64,000 bases of DNA from Halogeometricum sp. S3BR5-2 (GCF_031624635.1 NZ_JAMQOQ010000001.1:744001-808000), one strand, 5' to 3'; positions 35,152-44,977 are shown, numbered from the stretch's first letter. Notes: generated by a model from the letters alone, not told the origin. Numbers and translations are program-made.

Positions 35152-36126
35152 ATGGGACTCGGATGGTACATCGCTCGTCGGGTCGCGTGGTCGTTCGTCG
35201 TCACGTTCATCATCGTCTCGGTGACGTGGGGACTGCTCACCGCCGCGCCGAACCCCGAGGTACAGCAGGCGGCCCAACAGGCCGCGCTCGCGGGCGACGA
35301 CCCCGCAGAGGCACAGGACAGGGTACGACAACTCCGCGGACTGGACAGGCCGTTGCACGAACAGTACATCGGCTACATGACCAACATCTACACGCTGAAT
35401 TGGGGGTGGTCCGACTCCCGGGCGCAACCGGTGACGGAGGCGGTGACCGAGGCGCTGTACTACACCGTCCAGTACTCCGTCCCGTGGACGCTGCTCGTCG
35501 TCACGCTGGGACCGCTGGTCGGACTGTACTCCTCGGCCAACCAGTACTCCTGGAAGGACCACCTCGCGACGGGGTTCGCCTTCTTCGGCTACGCGATACC
35601 GAACTTCTTCTTCGGTATCATCCTCCTCCTCATCTTCGGGGTGGAGTTGGGCTGGATTCCCATCACGTACAACACGGACGTCCCGGTGTTCAGCGTCGAG
35701 AACGCGATTCAGCTCGCGATACCGGTGTTCGTGTTGGTGACGGGGTCCATCGGGGGCATCATGCGCGTCTCGCGCAACGAGTCCTCGGAGTTCATGAACG
35801 CCGACTTCGTGAAGACGGCGCGCGCGAAGGGCGTCTCGACGTACCGCATCTACGCGCGACACGTCCTTCGACCGACGATGGTCCCCCTCTCGACGACGAT
35901 GGTCGCGCAGTTGCTCGCGCTCTTCACGGGGTCGTCGATACTCGTGGAGGTGGTGTTTTCGATACCCGGCCTCGGTCGGTTGCTGTTCCGCGCCATCGTC
36001 GCGCAGGACACGAGCGTCGTGCTCGGCACGTCGCTGTTCTTCGTGTTCGTCGCGACCATCGGAAACCTCCTGCAGGACCTCGTGTACACCGTACTGGACC
36101 CGCGAATCAGCTTCGACGATAGATAA
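35152..36126 (+). CDS. Peptide-type ABC transporter permease (DppB-like)
   Basis: A 324-residue membrane permease with six helices. N-terminal GLGWYIARRVAWSFVVTFIIVS is standard for DppB. The EAA loop that contacts the ATPase is visible as NADFVKTARAKGVSTYRIYARHVLRP. The N-terminal extracytoplasmic loop is the usual 60 residues. Its TAA stop overlaps the next ATG (TAATG), 68 bases after the receptor gene. Confidence 0.93.
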   Translation: MGLGWYIARRVAWSFVVTFIIVSVTWGLLTAAPNPEVQQAAQQAALAGDDPAEAQDRVRQLRGLDRPLHEQYIGYMTNIYTLNWGWSDSRAQPVTEAVTEALYYTVQYSVPWTLLVVTLGPLVGLYSSANQYSWKDHLATGFAFFGYAIPNFFFGIILLLIFGVELGWIPITYNTDVPVFSVENAIQLAIPVFVLVTGSIGGIMRVSRNESSEFMNADFVKTARAKGVSTYRIYARHVLRPTMVPLSTTMVAQLLALFTGSSILVEVVFSIPGLGRLLFRAIVAQDTSVVLGTSLFFVFVATIGNLLQDLVYTVLDPRISFDDR

Positions 36127-37313
36127 TGGCCACGCAAGACTCACCGCGGTTCGACACGGTCGATTGGGACGAGATAGCGAGCGGCGGCGGCCGGGAGGTG
36201 ACGAAGAGCCTCGCCGCCCTCGGCGCGATACTCGCGGGACTCGCCGCGTTGTTCCTCTACGACCTCCTCGCCGTCCCCGACCGCACGGCGACGTTCGCCG
36301 CCGTCGGGTGGGGCTACGACGTGACGCGACTCGACTGGCTGCTCGCGCTCTCGCTGCTGTTCGTCGGGTTCTACGGCGTCCTCCCCCTGTACCGGAACAG
36401 GCGGATGACGCGCTACTACTGGGCGGAGTTCAAGAAGAACCGCCCGGCGGTCGTCAGCCTCGCCTTCCTCGCCGTCGTCTTCGTCGGCGGCATCCTCGGA
36501 CCGGTCGTCGTCAGCCCCCCCGAGTCGGAACTGCTCCGGCAGTTCCAGCCGCCCGTGTTCATGGAGATTCAGCGCAACTACGTCATCGAGTGCGTCGGCG
36601 AGGCCGCCGGCGGCGTCTGTCAGGGGACGTGGCAGCACCCGCTCGGAACCACGCCCGACGGGCGCGACATCTTCTCGATGATCGTGTACGGGATGCAGAT
36701 ATCGATGAAAGTCGGACTCATCGCGACGCTCATGGCCGTCGTCATCGGCGCGAGCGTCGGCACCGTCAGCGCGTACGCCGGCGGGATGGTCGACGAGGTG
36801 CTGATGCGCTACGTCGACATCCAGCAGTCGTTCCCGACGCTCGTGCTCTACTTGCTCATCATCTACACGTGGGACGCCGACCTGTTCACCATGGTCATCC
36901 TGTTCGGCCTGTTCTCCTGGGAGGGGACCGCCCGGTACGTGCGGAGCAACGCGCTCGCGAAGACCGAAGAGGAGTACATGAAGGCCAGTCGTCTCAGCGG
37001 CGCCGGGACGTACCACACCATCCGGCGACACCTCGTTCCGAACACCGCGAGCAGCATCATCACCGACGCGACGCTCCTGATTCCGGCGTTCCTCCTCGCC
37101 GAGGCGCAGTTGTCGTTCCTCGGACTGGGCGACACGAGCGTCGCCTCGTGGGGCCAACTCATCAGCATCGGACGGGACCACCTCTCGTACGCGCCGTGGA
37201 TCACGCTGGCGCCGGGACTGGTCCTCTTCTTGACCATCCTCGCGTTCAACTTCCTCGGCGACGCGCTGTTGGACGCGCTGAATCCCGAGGCGCGGGCGGA
37301 GGCGGAGTCGTGA
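36126..37313 (+). CDS. Peptide-type ABC transporter permease (DppC-like)
   Basis: A 395-residue second permease. The family core begins near residue 100 (WAEFKKNRPAVVSLAFLAVVF). The first 90 residues form an extra hydrophobic segment (TKSLAALGAILAGLAALFLYDLLAV and WLLALSLLFVGFYG) not found in bacterial DppC. The EAA loop is EYMKASRLSGAGTYHTIRRHLVPN. A cysteine pair lies in the periplasmic loop (IECVGEAAGGVC), which may bind the receptor or form a disulphide. It overlaps the downstream ATPase start. Confidence 0.92.
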   Translation: MATQDSPRFDTVDWDEIASGGGREVTKSLAALGAILAGLAALFLYDLLAVPDRTATFAAVGWGYDVTRLDWLLALSLLFVGFYGVLPLYRNRRMTRYYWAEFKKNRPAVVSLAFLAVVFVGGILGPVVVSPPESELLRQFQPPVFMEIQRNYVIECVGEAAGGVCQGTWQHPLGTTPDGRDIFSMIVYGMQISMKVGLIATLMAVVIGASVGTVSAYAGGMVDEVLMRYVDIQQSFPTLVLYLLIIYTWDADLFTMVILFGLFSWEGTARYVRSNALAKTEEEYMKASRLSGAGTYHTIRRHLVPNTASSIITDATLLIPAFLLAEAQLSFLGLGDTSVASWGQLISIGRDHLSYAPWITLAPGLVLFLTILAFNFLGDALLDALNPEARAEAES

Positions 37314-37315
37314 AC

Positions 37316-38584
37316 ATGAATCCGAACACGAACGCAAACGCGAACGCGAACACGAGCGTGACCGCGAACGCACGGACGGACAGACCGCTGCTGTCGGTCG
37401 AGGGCCTGCGGACGACGTTCGACACCGACGCCGGCCTCCTCACCGCCGTCGACGGCGTCGACTTCGACGTCCGCCGGGGTGAGACCGTCTGCATCGTCGG
37501 CGAGTCGGGGAGCGGGAAGACCGTCGCCAGCGAGTCGGTGACCCGGCTGATTCCCTCGCCGCCGGGAACGGTCGAGGGGTCGGTTCGGTTCGGCGAAGTG
37601 GAGACCGTCCGCGAGTTCGCCGAGCGGTTCCCGAAGCGGGTGGTCGACGCGGCCGGCGCGACCGGACGCGGCGGGGCCGGCCGGACCGACGACCCCGACG
37701 ACGACAACGACGACCGGTTCGTCGTCGTCGAGGAGCGGACGAACGGAGAGATAACCCGCGGCTACGTGGACCTCGCGCGCGCGCCGGAGTCGGCGCTGCG
37801 GCGCGTCCGCGGGGCCAACATCAGCCACGTGTTCCAGAACCCGCAGGACGCCCTCAACCACTGCTACACGGTGGGCTGGCAGATCGTCGAGGCGATTCAG
37901 GTCCACGAGGACGTCGGGAAGACGGCGGCCAGAGAGCGGGCGGTCGACCTCTTAGAGCGGGTCGGCATCGCCAACGCCGCGGCGCGGTTCGACGACTACC
38001 CGCACGAGTTCTCCGGCGGGCAGAAACAGCGCGTGATGATCGCGATGGCGCTGGCCACGAACCCGGACCTGCTCGTCGCCGACGAACCGACGACGGCGCT
38101 GGACGTGACCGTCCAGAGCCAGATTCTGGACCTCGTCGCCGACCTCCAACGGGAGTACGGGATGGGCATCCTGTTCATCACGCACGACCTCGGCGTCGTC
38201 GCGGAGATAGCCGACCGCGTCGTCGTCATGTACGCCGGGAAGGTGATGGAGCGCGGCGACGTCTACGAGATATTCGAGACCCCCTCGCACCCGTACACGC
38301 GCGCGCTCATCGACTGTCTCCCCGGCGGCGACCGGGCCGCCGGCGGCATCGAGGGGACGCTCCCGAATCCGGTCGACCCGCCGGACGGCTGTCGGTTCGC
38401 CCCCCGCTGTCCGCACGCGGTCGAGGAGTGCACCGTCGGCGAGCAACCGCCCGAACACGTCCTCTCGGAGAGCCACCGCGTCTCCTGCGTGTACTACGGC
38501 GAGGGGTTCGACGAGTCGGTCATCGTCGGGTCGGCCGACGACGAATCGGCGGCCGGGGAGGCCGGAGGGACCGCCGATGACTGA
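37316..38584 (+). CDS. Peptide-type ABC transporter ATP-binding protein (DppD-like)
   Basis: A 422-residue ATPase. Walker A is VGESGSGKT near residue 60, signature EFSGGQKQR, Walker [14 protein letters not shown], and H-loop FITHDLG. The C-terminal oligopeptide extension has [11 protein letters not shown] with Cys. Between Walker A and the Q-loop ([12 protein letters not shown]) there is an insertion of about 65 Asp-rich residues, larger than in bacterial DppD. The N-terminus has Asn-Thr-Asn-Ala repeats encoded by hexamers at 37324-37371. A GTG at 37310, overlapping the permease TGA, is an alternative start. It overlaps the next gene by eight bases. Confidence 0.9.
   Translation: MNPNTNANANANTSVTANARTDRPLLSVEGLRTTFDTDAGLLTAVDGVDFDVRRGETVCIVGESGSGKTVASESVTRLIPSPPGTVEGSVRFGEVETVREFAERFPKRVVDAAGATGRGGAGRTDDPDDDNDDRFVVVEERTNGEITRGYVDLARAPESALRRVRGANISHVFQNPQDALNHCYTVGWQIVEAIQVHEDVGKTAARERAVDLLERVGIANAAARFDDYPHEFSGGQKQRVMIAMALATNPDLLVADEPTTALDVTVQSQILDLVADLQREYGMGILFITHDLGVVAEIADRVVVMYAGKVMERGDVYEIFETPSHPYTRALIDCLPGGDRAAGGIEGTLPNPVDPPDGCRFAPRCPHAVEECTVGEQPPEHVLSESHRVSCVYYGEGFDESVIVGSADDESAAGEAGGTADD
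37324..37371. repeat. Eight hexanucleotide units in the DppD N-terminus
   Basis: Units GAACAC, GAACGC, AAACGC, GAACGC, GAACAC, GAGCGT, GACCGC and GAACGC run in frame and encode the Asn/Ala/Thr-rich leader. Such a run can lengthen or shorten by two codons through slippage without loss of frame. Confidence 0.7.
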
Positions 38585-39914
38585 CGGACCGCTCCTCTCG
38601 GTCCGGAACTTGGAGAAGCACTACCCCATCACCGAGGGTATCCTCTCGCGGCAGGTCGGCGCGGCGCGGGCCGTCGACGGCATCAGCTTCGACATCGCGC
38701 GCGGGGAGACGCTCGGCCTCGTCGGCGAGTCCGGGTGCGGGAAGTCGACGGCGGCGTCGTCCATCGTCCGGTTGGAGGAGCCGACGGGGGGACAGGTGCT
38801 GTTCGACGACGGCCGCGAGGAGGGCCCGCGGGACGTCACGCGGTTCGACGAGGCGGAACTGAAGGCGTTCCGCCGGGACGCCCAGATGATATTCCAGGAC
38901 CCCTCCTCCAGCCTCGACCCGCGGATGACGGTCGGAAGCTCCGTCGCCGAGTCGCTCGCGGTCCACGGGATGGCGGACAGAGAGCGACGCCGGACGATAG
39001 TCGAGAACCTCCTCGAAGACGTCGGCCTCTCGGCGTCCGACTACGACCGCTACCCCCACGAGTTCTCCGGCGGGCAGAAACAGCGCATCGGCCTCGCCCG
39101 AGCGCTCGTGCTCAACCCGGAACTCATCATCGCCGACGAACCCGTGAGCGCCCTCGACGTCTCCGTTCGCGCGGAGATACTCTCGCTCGTCGACCGGCTA
39201 CAGGAGCGCTACGGGCTATCGATGCTGTTCATCAGCCACGACATGTCCGTCGTCAGAGACGTCTGCGACCGCGTCGCCGTCATGTACCTCGGGAAAATCG
39301 TCGAAATCGGGGAAACCGAGGAGGTGTTCTCGGACCCCCAGCACCCCTACACCGAGGCGCTGCTCTCGGCGATTCCGACGCCCGACCCGAGACAGCGACG
39401 GAAGGGTATCGACCTGACGGGGAAGGTGCCGAGTCCCGTCGACCCGCCGTCCGGGTGTCGGTTCCACACGCGCTGTCACCGCGTGATACAGTCCGACGAG
39501 TACGACCTCGAACAGGCCAACTGGCGCTCGCTCCTGAACCTCCGCGACGAGGTGGTCGCCGGCGCCGTCGACGTGGAGGCGGTCCGCGAGTCCGTCGGCG
39601 GCGAGGGGACCGACGCGGCGGGCGGCGTCGAGACGGCGTCGGATGACGCCGTCGAACGGGAGATTCGGGACGACTTCGGCCTCCCCGAGCGACTGTCCGA
39701 CGAGGCGGCCGAGCGACGCCTCGGGGACGCGTTCGACCGACTGCTGGACGGGAACGAGACGGCGGCCGCGGAGGCCCTCGCCTCGGCGTTCGTCACCCCC
39801 TGCGAGGAGTCGACCCCCGAGTTCACCGACCACGGCGGCGGTCACCGCTCGGCCTGCTTTCTCACCGCCCGCGACGACCGCGCGCTGGAGCGACCCGCGA
39901 ACGCAGAGCGGTAG
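38577..39914 (+). CDS. Peptide-type ABC transporter ATP-binding protein (DppF-like)
   Basis: A 445-residue second ATPase. Walker [12 protein letters not shown]-loop [15 protein letters not shown], signature [10 protein letters not shown], Walker [14 protein letters not shown] and H-loop FISHDMS. The C-terminal part has the oligopeptide-type Cys region [11 protein letters not shown]. That motif is split by about 110 residues from a second Cys near the end (PCEESTPEF...). The long helical insertion is common in haloarchaeal DppF. It is the last gene of the operon. Confidence 0.92.
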   Translation: MTDGPLLSVRNLEKHYPITEGILSRQVGAARAVDGISFDIARGETLGLVGESGCGKSTAASSIVRLEEPTGGQVLFDDGREEGPRDVTRFDEAELKAFRRDAQMIFQDPSSSLDPRMTVGSSVAESLAVHGMADRERRRTIVENLLEDVGLSASDYDRYPHEFSGGQKQRIGLARALVLNPELIIADEPVSALDVSVRAEILSLVDRLQERYGLSMLFISHDMSVVRDVCDRVAVMYLGKIVEIGETEEVFSDPQHPYTEALLSAIPTPDPRQRRKGIDLTGKVPSPVDPPSGCRFHTRCHRVIQSDEYDLEQANWRSLLNLRDEVVAGAVDVEAVRESVGGEGTDAAGGVETASDDAVEREIRDDFGLPERLSDEAAERRLGDAFDRLLDGNETAAAEALASAFVTPCEESTPEFTDHGGGHRSACFLTARDDRALERPANAER

Positions 39915-39994
39915 GCCGGGCGGAGGCGCGAGGTCCGCACCGGGCTTCCGGTGCCGGGTCGCTTTTTCCTCGCGCGTCCCTAGGGAGAAACACC

Positions 39995-40687
39995 ATGTCC
40001 GATACGACAGCGCTGTTCGTCGTCAGCGAGGCGGGGTATTGGGGCGAAGAGTGCACCGAACCGCTGACCACGCTCTCGGACGCCGGCGTCGACGTCACCG
40101 TGGCGACGCCGACGGGCGAGAAACCGGTCGTCGACGAGCGCTCCGTCGACCCCGACGAGGTCGGCGAGGAGACCTCCGAGGAGGTCTTGGAGGTCCACGA
40201 GAACGACGAGCGACTGGCGAACCCCGAGCCGATAGCGACGGTGGACGCCGCGGACTACGACGTCGTCGTGTTCCCCGGCGGGCACGGCACCGCGTGGGAC
40301 ATCAACCAGGACCGCCACGCCCGGCAGGCCCTCCTGAGCGCCGTCGGCGGCGACGACGGGAAGGCGCTGGTCGTCTGTCACGCCGTCGGACTGCTCGGTT
40401 TCACCCGCGAGGCCGACGGGAGTTTCCTCGTCGAGGACCGCGAGGTCACCGGCTTCCCCAACGAGTGGGAGGAGGGAATCGTCGACGAGAACGACCTGAT
40501 GCCCGACGGCCGGAAACTCCCCTACTGGGTCGAGGACGAGGTGAAGGCCGCCGGCGGCGTCTGGGACGCCGAACTCGACGCGGACGAGAGCGTCACCGTC
40601 GACGGCGACCTGATCACCGCGCGCGGCCCCGGGTCCTCGCACGCCGCGGCCGAGACGCTGCTCGACGAACTCGGTATCGAGGCGTAG
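39995..40687 (+). CDS. DJ-1/PfpI (Hsp31-like) class I glutamine amidotransferase-fold protein
   Basis: A 230-residue protein of the Hsp31 branch. The nucleophile Cys128 sits in the elbow ALVVCHAVG. The acidic partner lies in YWGEEC near residues 15-20, and FPGGHGTAWD is at 93-102. A His follows in the later EVTGFPNEWEE region typical of the branch. The likely role is glyoxalase III or repair of glycated proteins and amines; both are family inference. It has a T-rich promoter-like stretch at 39963-39968. Confidence 0.88.
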   Translation: MSDTTALFVVSEAGYWGEECTEPLTTLSDAGVDVTVATPTGEKPVVDERSVDPDEVGEETSEEVLEVHENDERLANPEPIATVDAADYDVVVFPGGHGTAWDINQDRHARQALLSAVGGDDGKALVVCHAVGLLGFTREADGSFLVEDREVTGFPNEWEEGIVDENDLMPDGRKLPYWVEDEVKAAGGVWDAELDADESVTVDGDLITARGPGSSHAAAETLLDELGIEA

Positions 40688-40757
40688 AGAAAGGGGAGAA
40701 CGCCCCGGAACCGTTCCGGTCACCAACACTTTTTGCGGCGGGAGGCGACCGGGGGAC

Positions 40758-41597
40758 GTGCGACTCGCGGACCTCGAACTCGAACCCGGCGCCGCCTACG
40801 ACGCCTCGGACCTGCGCGAGGCGTTCGACCGCGGGATGACCGGCCGGGGCATCGAAATCTGTTACGACGCGGACGAGCAGCGCTACCTCCGACTGTTCTC
40901 CGCCGACACCGGCCCCTACGCCGACGAGGTGACCGGCGGCCAGTTCACCTACGTGGGCGAGGGGCAGACGGGCGACCAGACGCTCACGGCCGGCAACCGC
41001 TATCTGGCGAACGCCGCGGACGCGCCGCTCCCGATATTCTTCTTCCATCGGCGAAGCGACGGCGCCGCGTGGGAGTACCAGGGACAGGTGGACGTCGTGG
41101 ATTGCGAGGCCGTCGAGGAGGACGGGCGCCGAGTCTATCGGTTCACCCTCCAGCGACGCGGCGAGGGGAGGGAGCGAATCGACCGCGCGGAGGCCGCCGC
41201 GGACCTCGACGCGCCGGAGCGAGTCGAGACGAGTCGGACCCGAGTCGTCCGAAACACGCCGCTGGCGACGGCGTTGAAGCGGCGGTACGACTTCGCGTGT
41301 CAGGTCTGCGGCGCGCGCCGGCGACGAGAAGCCGAGGAGGGGTACTCCGAGGCCCACCACGTCAGACCGCTCGGACGCCCGCACGACGGCCCCGACGCGG
41401 AGGCGAACCTCCTCGTCCTCTGTCCGAACCACCACGCCGACTTCGACTACGGCCTCGTCACCGTCGACCCGGATTCGCACCGCATCGCGCACGCCTACGA
41501 CGCCGTCGTCGACGGCGGGACGCTGTTCGTCCGCGGGGACCACGCGCTCGACGCGCGGTTTCTGGAGTATCACAACCGCGAAATCGCGGAGTTTTAG
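40758..41597 (+). CDS. SRA-like plus HNH nuclease: candidate modification-dependent restriction enzyme
   Basis: A 279-residue protein. Residues about 25-135 look like a YDG/SRA-type fold: GRGIEICYDADEQRYLRLFS, then the diagnostic FTYVGEGQTGDQTLTAGN at 63-80, IFFFHRRSDGAAWEYQGQV, and VYRFTLQR. Residues 165-230 are an HNH nuclease with zinc ligands Cys181, Cys184, Cys222 and the catalytic His200-His201 and His225-His226 (EAHHVRPLG, LCPNHHADFD). This SRA-HNH order is that of McrA-like/Type IV enzymes that cut 5-modified or phosphorothioated DNA. The start is GTG at 40758. Nothing here encodes a methylase. It is convergent with a small HTH gene. Confidence 0.82.
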   Translation: MRLADLELEPGAAYDASDLREAFDRGMTGRGIEICYDADEQRYLRLFSADTGPYADEVTGGQFTYVGEGQTGDQTLTAGNRYLANAADAPLPIFFFHRRSDGAAWEYQGQVDVVDCEAVEEDGRRVYRFTLQRRGEGRERIDRAEAAADLDAPERVETSRTRVVRNTPLATALKRRYDFACQVCGARRRREAEEGYSEAHHVRPLGRPHDGPDAEANLLVLCPNHHADFDYGLVTVDPDSHRIAHAYDAVVDGGTLFVRGDHALDARFLEYHNREIAEF

Positions 41598-41598
41598 C

Positions 41599-41928
41599 CT
41601 ACTCTATCTTGAACACGGCCTCCTCGATGCGCTCGGAACGGCAGTCCGGGCACCGTGAGGGGTAGTTCACGGGGTCGTCGAACGCGGAGAAGCCGCACTC
41701 GCGGCACTCCGGCGGCGCGACGAGAAACCGCTCCTCGCCGCTCGAGTCGACCGACTGGGCGACGTGTCTCAGGTGGCGGTACGCCGACGACTGCGGGACG
41801 CCGACCGTCTCCGAGAGTTCGCTCGCCGTCCGCGGCGCCTCCCGCAGGGCGTCGGCGATGCGCTGGCGCGTCGTCGCGTCCGAATCCTGATCCCGATTCC
41901 GGTCTCGGTCCGGGTCCGACTCCGACAT
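41599..41928 (-). CDS. HTH plus zinc-ribbon transcriptional regulator
   Basis: A 109-residue protein. A disordered Asp/Arg N-terminus is followed by a winged-HTH at about 20-65 (RIADALREAPRTASELSETVGVPQSSAYRHLRHV) and a zinc ribbon at about 72-95 (CRECG...CPDC). This is the archaeal predicted-regulator type of HTH fused to a zinc ribbon. The target is unknown. It is convergent with the SRA-HNH gene, one base between stops, and divergent from the nucleotidyltransferase gene. Confidence 0.85.
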   Translation of the reverse strand: MSESDPDRDRNRDQDSDATTRQRIADALREAPRTASELSETVGVPQSSAYRHLRHVAQSVDSSGEERFLVAPPECRECGFSAFDDPVNYPSRCPDCRSERIEEAVFKIE

Positions 41929-42065
41929 GCCCTCGCGTAGGCGCCGAGCGGTGGTTAGTCCTTCCGCCCGCCTCCCGGTTCGACCCGCCGCAGTGGTTCG
42001 AAGTTAGTATCACGAAACGGGCAAGATGGGAAAAGAACTTGACAGAGCGGTAAGTCCATTCGAGC

Positions 42066-43025
42066 ATGAAGGCAGTCGTCCTTGCAGGAGGGTACGCGAC
42101 GCGAATGTGGCCCATCACGAAACACCGCCCCAAGATGTTTCTCCCGGTGGGCGAGGAGACGGTGATAGACGTCATCTTCGAGGACTTAGAGGAGGACGAC
42201 CGCGTCTCGGAGGTGTTCGTCAGCACGAACGAGCGCTTCGAGGAGGTGTTCGAGGAGTACCTCGCGGACTCGCCGTTCGAGAAGCCGACCCTCTCCGTCG
42301 AGGAGACGGTCGAGGAGGACGAGAAGTTCGGCGTCGTCGGCGCGCTCGAACAGCTCATCGACCGCGAGAACGTCGAGGAGGACCTCGTCGTCATCGCCGG
42401 CGACAACCTGCTGTCGTTCGACGTGAGCGAGTTCGTCGACTTCTTCGAGGAGAAGAACACCCCCTCTATCGCCGCCTACGACGTGGGTTCGAAGGAGCGG
42501 GCGAAGTCGTACGGCCTCGTCGAACTGGAGGGCGACAAGGTGGTCAACTTCCAGGAGAAGCCCGACGAGCCGAACAGCACGCTCGTCTCCATCGCCTGCT
42601 ACGCGTTCCCGGCGGAGACGCTGCCGAAGTTCGACGAGTACCTGACGGGCGGCAACAACCCCGACGAACCCGGCTGGTTCATCCAGTGGCTCCAGGGCAA
42701 GGGCGACGTGCACGCGTTCACGTTCGACGGCGCCTGGTTCGACATCGGAACGCCCGAGAGCTACCTCGACGCGGTGTCGTGGTATCTCGGCGGCGAGAAC
42801 TTCATCCACGAGACGGCGAGCGTCGAGAACAGCGACCTCGGCGAGAACGTCCACGTCATGGCCAACAGCGTCGTCGAGGACTCGACGCTGGAGAAGACGG
42901 TCATCTTCAAGGACTCGATCATCCGCAACGCCGACATCCGCAACACCATCGTCGACGAGGACACCCACATCGAGAACCTCGACCTCTCGAACGCCCTCAT
43001 CGGCGCGCACTCGCACCTCGAATAG
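42066..43025 (+). CDS. NDP-sugar pyrophosphorylase (nucleotidyltransferase plus left-handed beta-helix)
   Basis: A 319-residue sugar-1-phosphate nucleotidyltransferase. The opening KAVVLAGGYATRMWPITKHRPK is the GxGTR(L/M)xPxTxxxPK signature. VIAGDNLLSF is the metal/phosphate site, and WFDIGTPESYLDAV the end of the catalytic domain. The last 65 residues (ASVENSDLGENVHVMANSVVEDSTLEKTV) are hexapeptide beta-helix turns. It makes an activated sugar for glycans, probably glucose-1-phosphate thymidylyl- or uridylyltransferase; the nucleotide is not certain. It is monocistronic. Confidence 0.9.
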   Translation: MKAVVLAGGYATRMWPITKHRPKMFLPVGEETVIDVIFEDLEEDDRVSEVFVSTNERFEEVFEEYLADSPFEKPTLSVEETVEEDEKFGVVGALEQLIDRENVEEDLVVIAGDNLLSFDVSEFVDFFEEKNTPSIAAYDVGSKERAKSYGLVELEGDKVVNFQEKPDEPNSTLVSIACYAFPAETLPKFDEYLTGGNNPDEPGWFIQWLQGKGDVHAFTFDGAWFDIGTPESYLDAVSWYLGGENFIHETASVENSDLGENVHVMANSVVEDSTLEKTVIFKDSIIRNADIRNTIVDEDTHIENLDLSNALIGAHSHLE

Positions 43026-43054
43026 CGGTCGGCGCGGAGGCCTGACGGCCCCGA

Positions 43055-43795
43055 TTACTCCGCTTTTTCCCGCTCGCCGAGGCGCGCGTCCGTCACGTCG
43101 ATTCGACCGCGCGTCCCCTCCCACACCGTCTCGTACTCCAGTTCGATGGGTCGGGCCATGTGCGGGCCGTCGGTGACGAACGTCTCGAACTCGCCGCCCT
43201 CGCCGAGGGGGTGGACGCCGTACCGCTCCTGTAATTCTACCAGTTCCTCCAGCGCCTCCCGGTCGAGCGTCCGGCCGAGCCACGACTCGTCGAGGCCGTG
43301 CGCCGCCACCTGCACGATTGTTATCTCGAAGCCGGCGTCGAGCATGGCTTCGCCGAGTTCGCGGGGGTCCTCCCGCCAGAGCGGCGCGAACAGGTCGATG
43401 CCGAGGCGGTCGCACATCGCCTGGATGCGGTTCGTCTGGAACTCGCTCTCTATCGCGCCGGCGGTGACGCCCGCGAGGTCGAGGTCCGAAGCGAGGTCCC
43501 GGAGCGCCGCTTCGAGCGGTTCGAGTTCGGCGTCGCCCTGCGCGCCGGAGTCCGTCGCGTCCGCCGCCCCGAGGTCGTCGGGCGTCACCTCCACGAGGTC
43601 GATACCGACGCTCTCGGCCGCCAGCGACGCGAGGTGCGTCGCCGGAACGTGGTACATGTAGGAGTCGGAGCCCTCGCCGGGGTGGACGGTCAGCAGTCGG
43701 GTGACGTTCAGTCCCGCCTCGAGCGCGCGGTAGAGCGCCCACGAGGAGTCCTTGCCGCCGGAGAAGAGGCCGACCCAGTCGCCGGATTCGGTCAT
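43055..43795 (-). CDS. dph6: Diphthine-ammonia ligase (DPH6)
   Basis: A 246-residue N-type ATP pyrophosphatase. It amidates diphthine on the EF-2 histidine, the last step of diphthamide synthesis. The PP-loop VGLFSGGKDSSWALYRA is at residues 7-24. YMYHVPATHL, GAIESEFQTNRIQAMC and GEGGEFETFV are family hallmarks, and PLWREDPRELGEAMLDAGFE is the conserved middle. It is oriented with the two PAPS-reductase-like genes, 80 bases away. Confidence 0.93.
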   Translation of the reverse strand: MTESGDWVGLFSGGKDSSWALYRALEAGLNVTRLLTVHPGEGSDSYMYHVPATHLASLAAESVGIDLVEVTPDDLGAADATDSGAQGDAELEPLEAALRDLASDLDLAGVTAGAIESEFQTNRIQAMCDRLGIDLFAPLWREDPRELGEAMLDAGFEITIVQVAAHGLDESWLGRTLDREALEELVELQERYGVHPLGEGGEFETFVTDGPHMARPIELEYETVWEGTRGRIDVTDARLGEREKAE

Positions 43796-43875
43796 TGGAG
43801 GCGGTAGAGCGGAGCGTCGTATACCTCCTCCGGTTCCGCGGACCGCGGCCGAGAGAGCGCCGAACTACGCGTGGA

Positions 43876-44829
43876 TTACATGTAGCCGAGGTCGCGCAGG
43901 CGGCCCATCAGGTCCTCTTTGTCCTGCGCGCGGCCCGCCCGCTCCTTGCTCGCGCCGAGGTCCTGCACCCACGCCGGGCGGTCGTCGGACTTCGCGGACC
44001 CCGACTCGGTGCCGAGCGAGCGGAACCCCTCGAAGTACTTCGGCGAGACGGGGATATCCGTCGCCTCGATTCCCTCCGGGAAGTCCTCGGAGTGTTCGGG
44101 AACGCGGCCCGTCGGGTAGCCGTCGGTCGCGTCGGGGACGATGTAGTCCCAGAACGCCGCCCAGATGTCGGCCTCCTCGAACTGGAGGATGGAGTGGACG
44201 CGGTCGTGCGGCGGGTACTTCTCGGAGTCGTGTCGCGGCGAGAAGAACGTCTCGCCGGCGCGGGACTCCTGTTCGTCCCAGCGGACGCCGGAGAAGATGC
44301 CGTCGAACTCGCGTTCGGTTATCACGTCGTTCAGCGCCACCGTCTTCAGCAGGTGGTTCCCCTCGAAGGAGTCGGCGTCGAGGGTGAGCGTCTCGCCCTC
44401 GTGCTCCAGTCGTTCGAGTTCGCGGCGGTTCCCCGCCGAGAGGTCCGAGAGGGGAATCTCGTCGCCGGGGGTGGCCCCGAGACGGACGAAGTCGTCGTTC
44501 TTCGCGACCACGAGGTCGAGGTCCCAGGCGTCGGTCCAGCGTTCGACGAACGCGACGGTCTCGGGGAAGTGCTCGAAGTGGTCGATGAACACGACGGGCG
44601 GGACGTCGACGCCCATCTCGGCGGCGACTTCGCGGACGACGTAGAGGACGACGGTGGAGTCCTTCCCGCCGGTCCACATGACCGCGGGTCGCTCGTACTG
44701 TTCGAGGGCCGCGCGCGTCACCTCGACGGCTTTGCCCATCTTGTCTTCGAGCGTCGGGTAGTCGGCGGCGCTCTCGCCGCGGCCGGCGTCGTAATCGAGC
44801 GTCACGTACGAGGGGAAGGAGGAAGTCAT
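43876..44829 (-). CDS. PAPS-reductase/CysD-like ATP pyrophosphatase, paralog 2
   Basis: A 317-residue protein of the PAPS reductase family. The PP-loop MWTGGKDSTVVLY has the Lys/Ser at residues 53-59. The second site SGVRWDEQESRAGETFFSPRHD (about 176-197) resembles CysD (ATP sulfurylase small subunit), not CysH, since the CysH C-terminal ECG(L/I)H is lacking. It is about 60% like its neighbour at 44978 by eye. CysN, the GTPase partner of CysD, is absent. A role in sulfate activation, assimilation or sulfation is inference. The ATG at 44829 fits the family start; the upstream extension is rejected. Confidence 0.85.
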   Translation of the reverse strand: MTSSFPSYVTLDYDAGRGESAADYPTLEDKMGKAVEVTRAALEQYERPAVMWTGGKDSTVVLYVVREVAAEMGVDVPPVVFIDHFEHFPETVAFVERWTDAWDLDLVVAKNDDFVRLGATPGDEIPLSDLSAGNRRELERLEHEGETLTLDADSFEGNHLLKTVALNDVITEREFDGIFSGVRWDEQESRAGETFFSPRHDSEKYPPHDRVHSILQFEEADIWAAFWDYIVPDATDGYPTGRVPEHSEDFPEGIEATDIPVSPKYFEGFRSLGTESGSAKSDDRPAWVQDLGASKERAGRAQDKEDLMGRLRDLGYM

Positions 44830-44977
44830 TCGATACGACCTATCGCGCGGCGAGGATATCACTGTTGCGTGGCTACTCGTTCGCACGGCGCGTACGCGTC
44901 GCTCAGGAGTCGAACGCTCGAAAGAATGGTCCGCGTGGTTCGCCGGACGGGCGCGCGCGTTCAGGTGCGTCCCGACT

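Noticed and set aside
37324-37371. CRISPR-like repeats
   Set aside because: Units are six bases with no spacers and lie inside a coding region.
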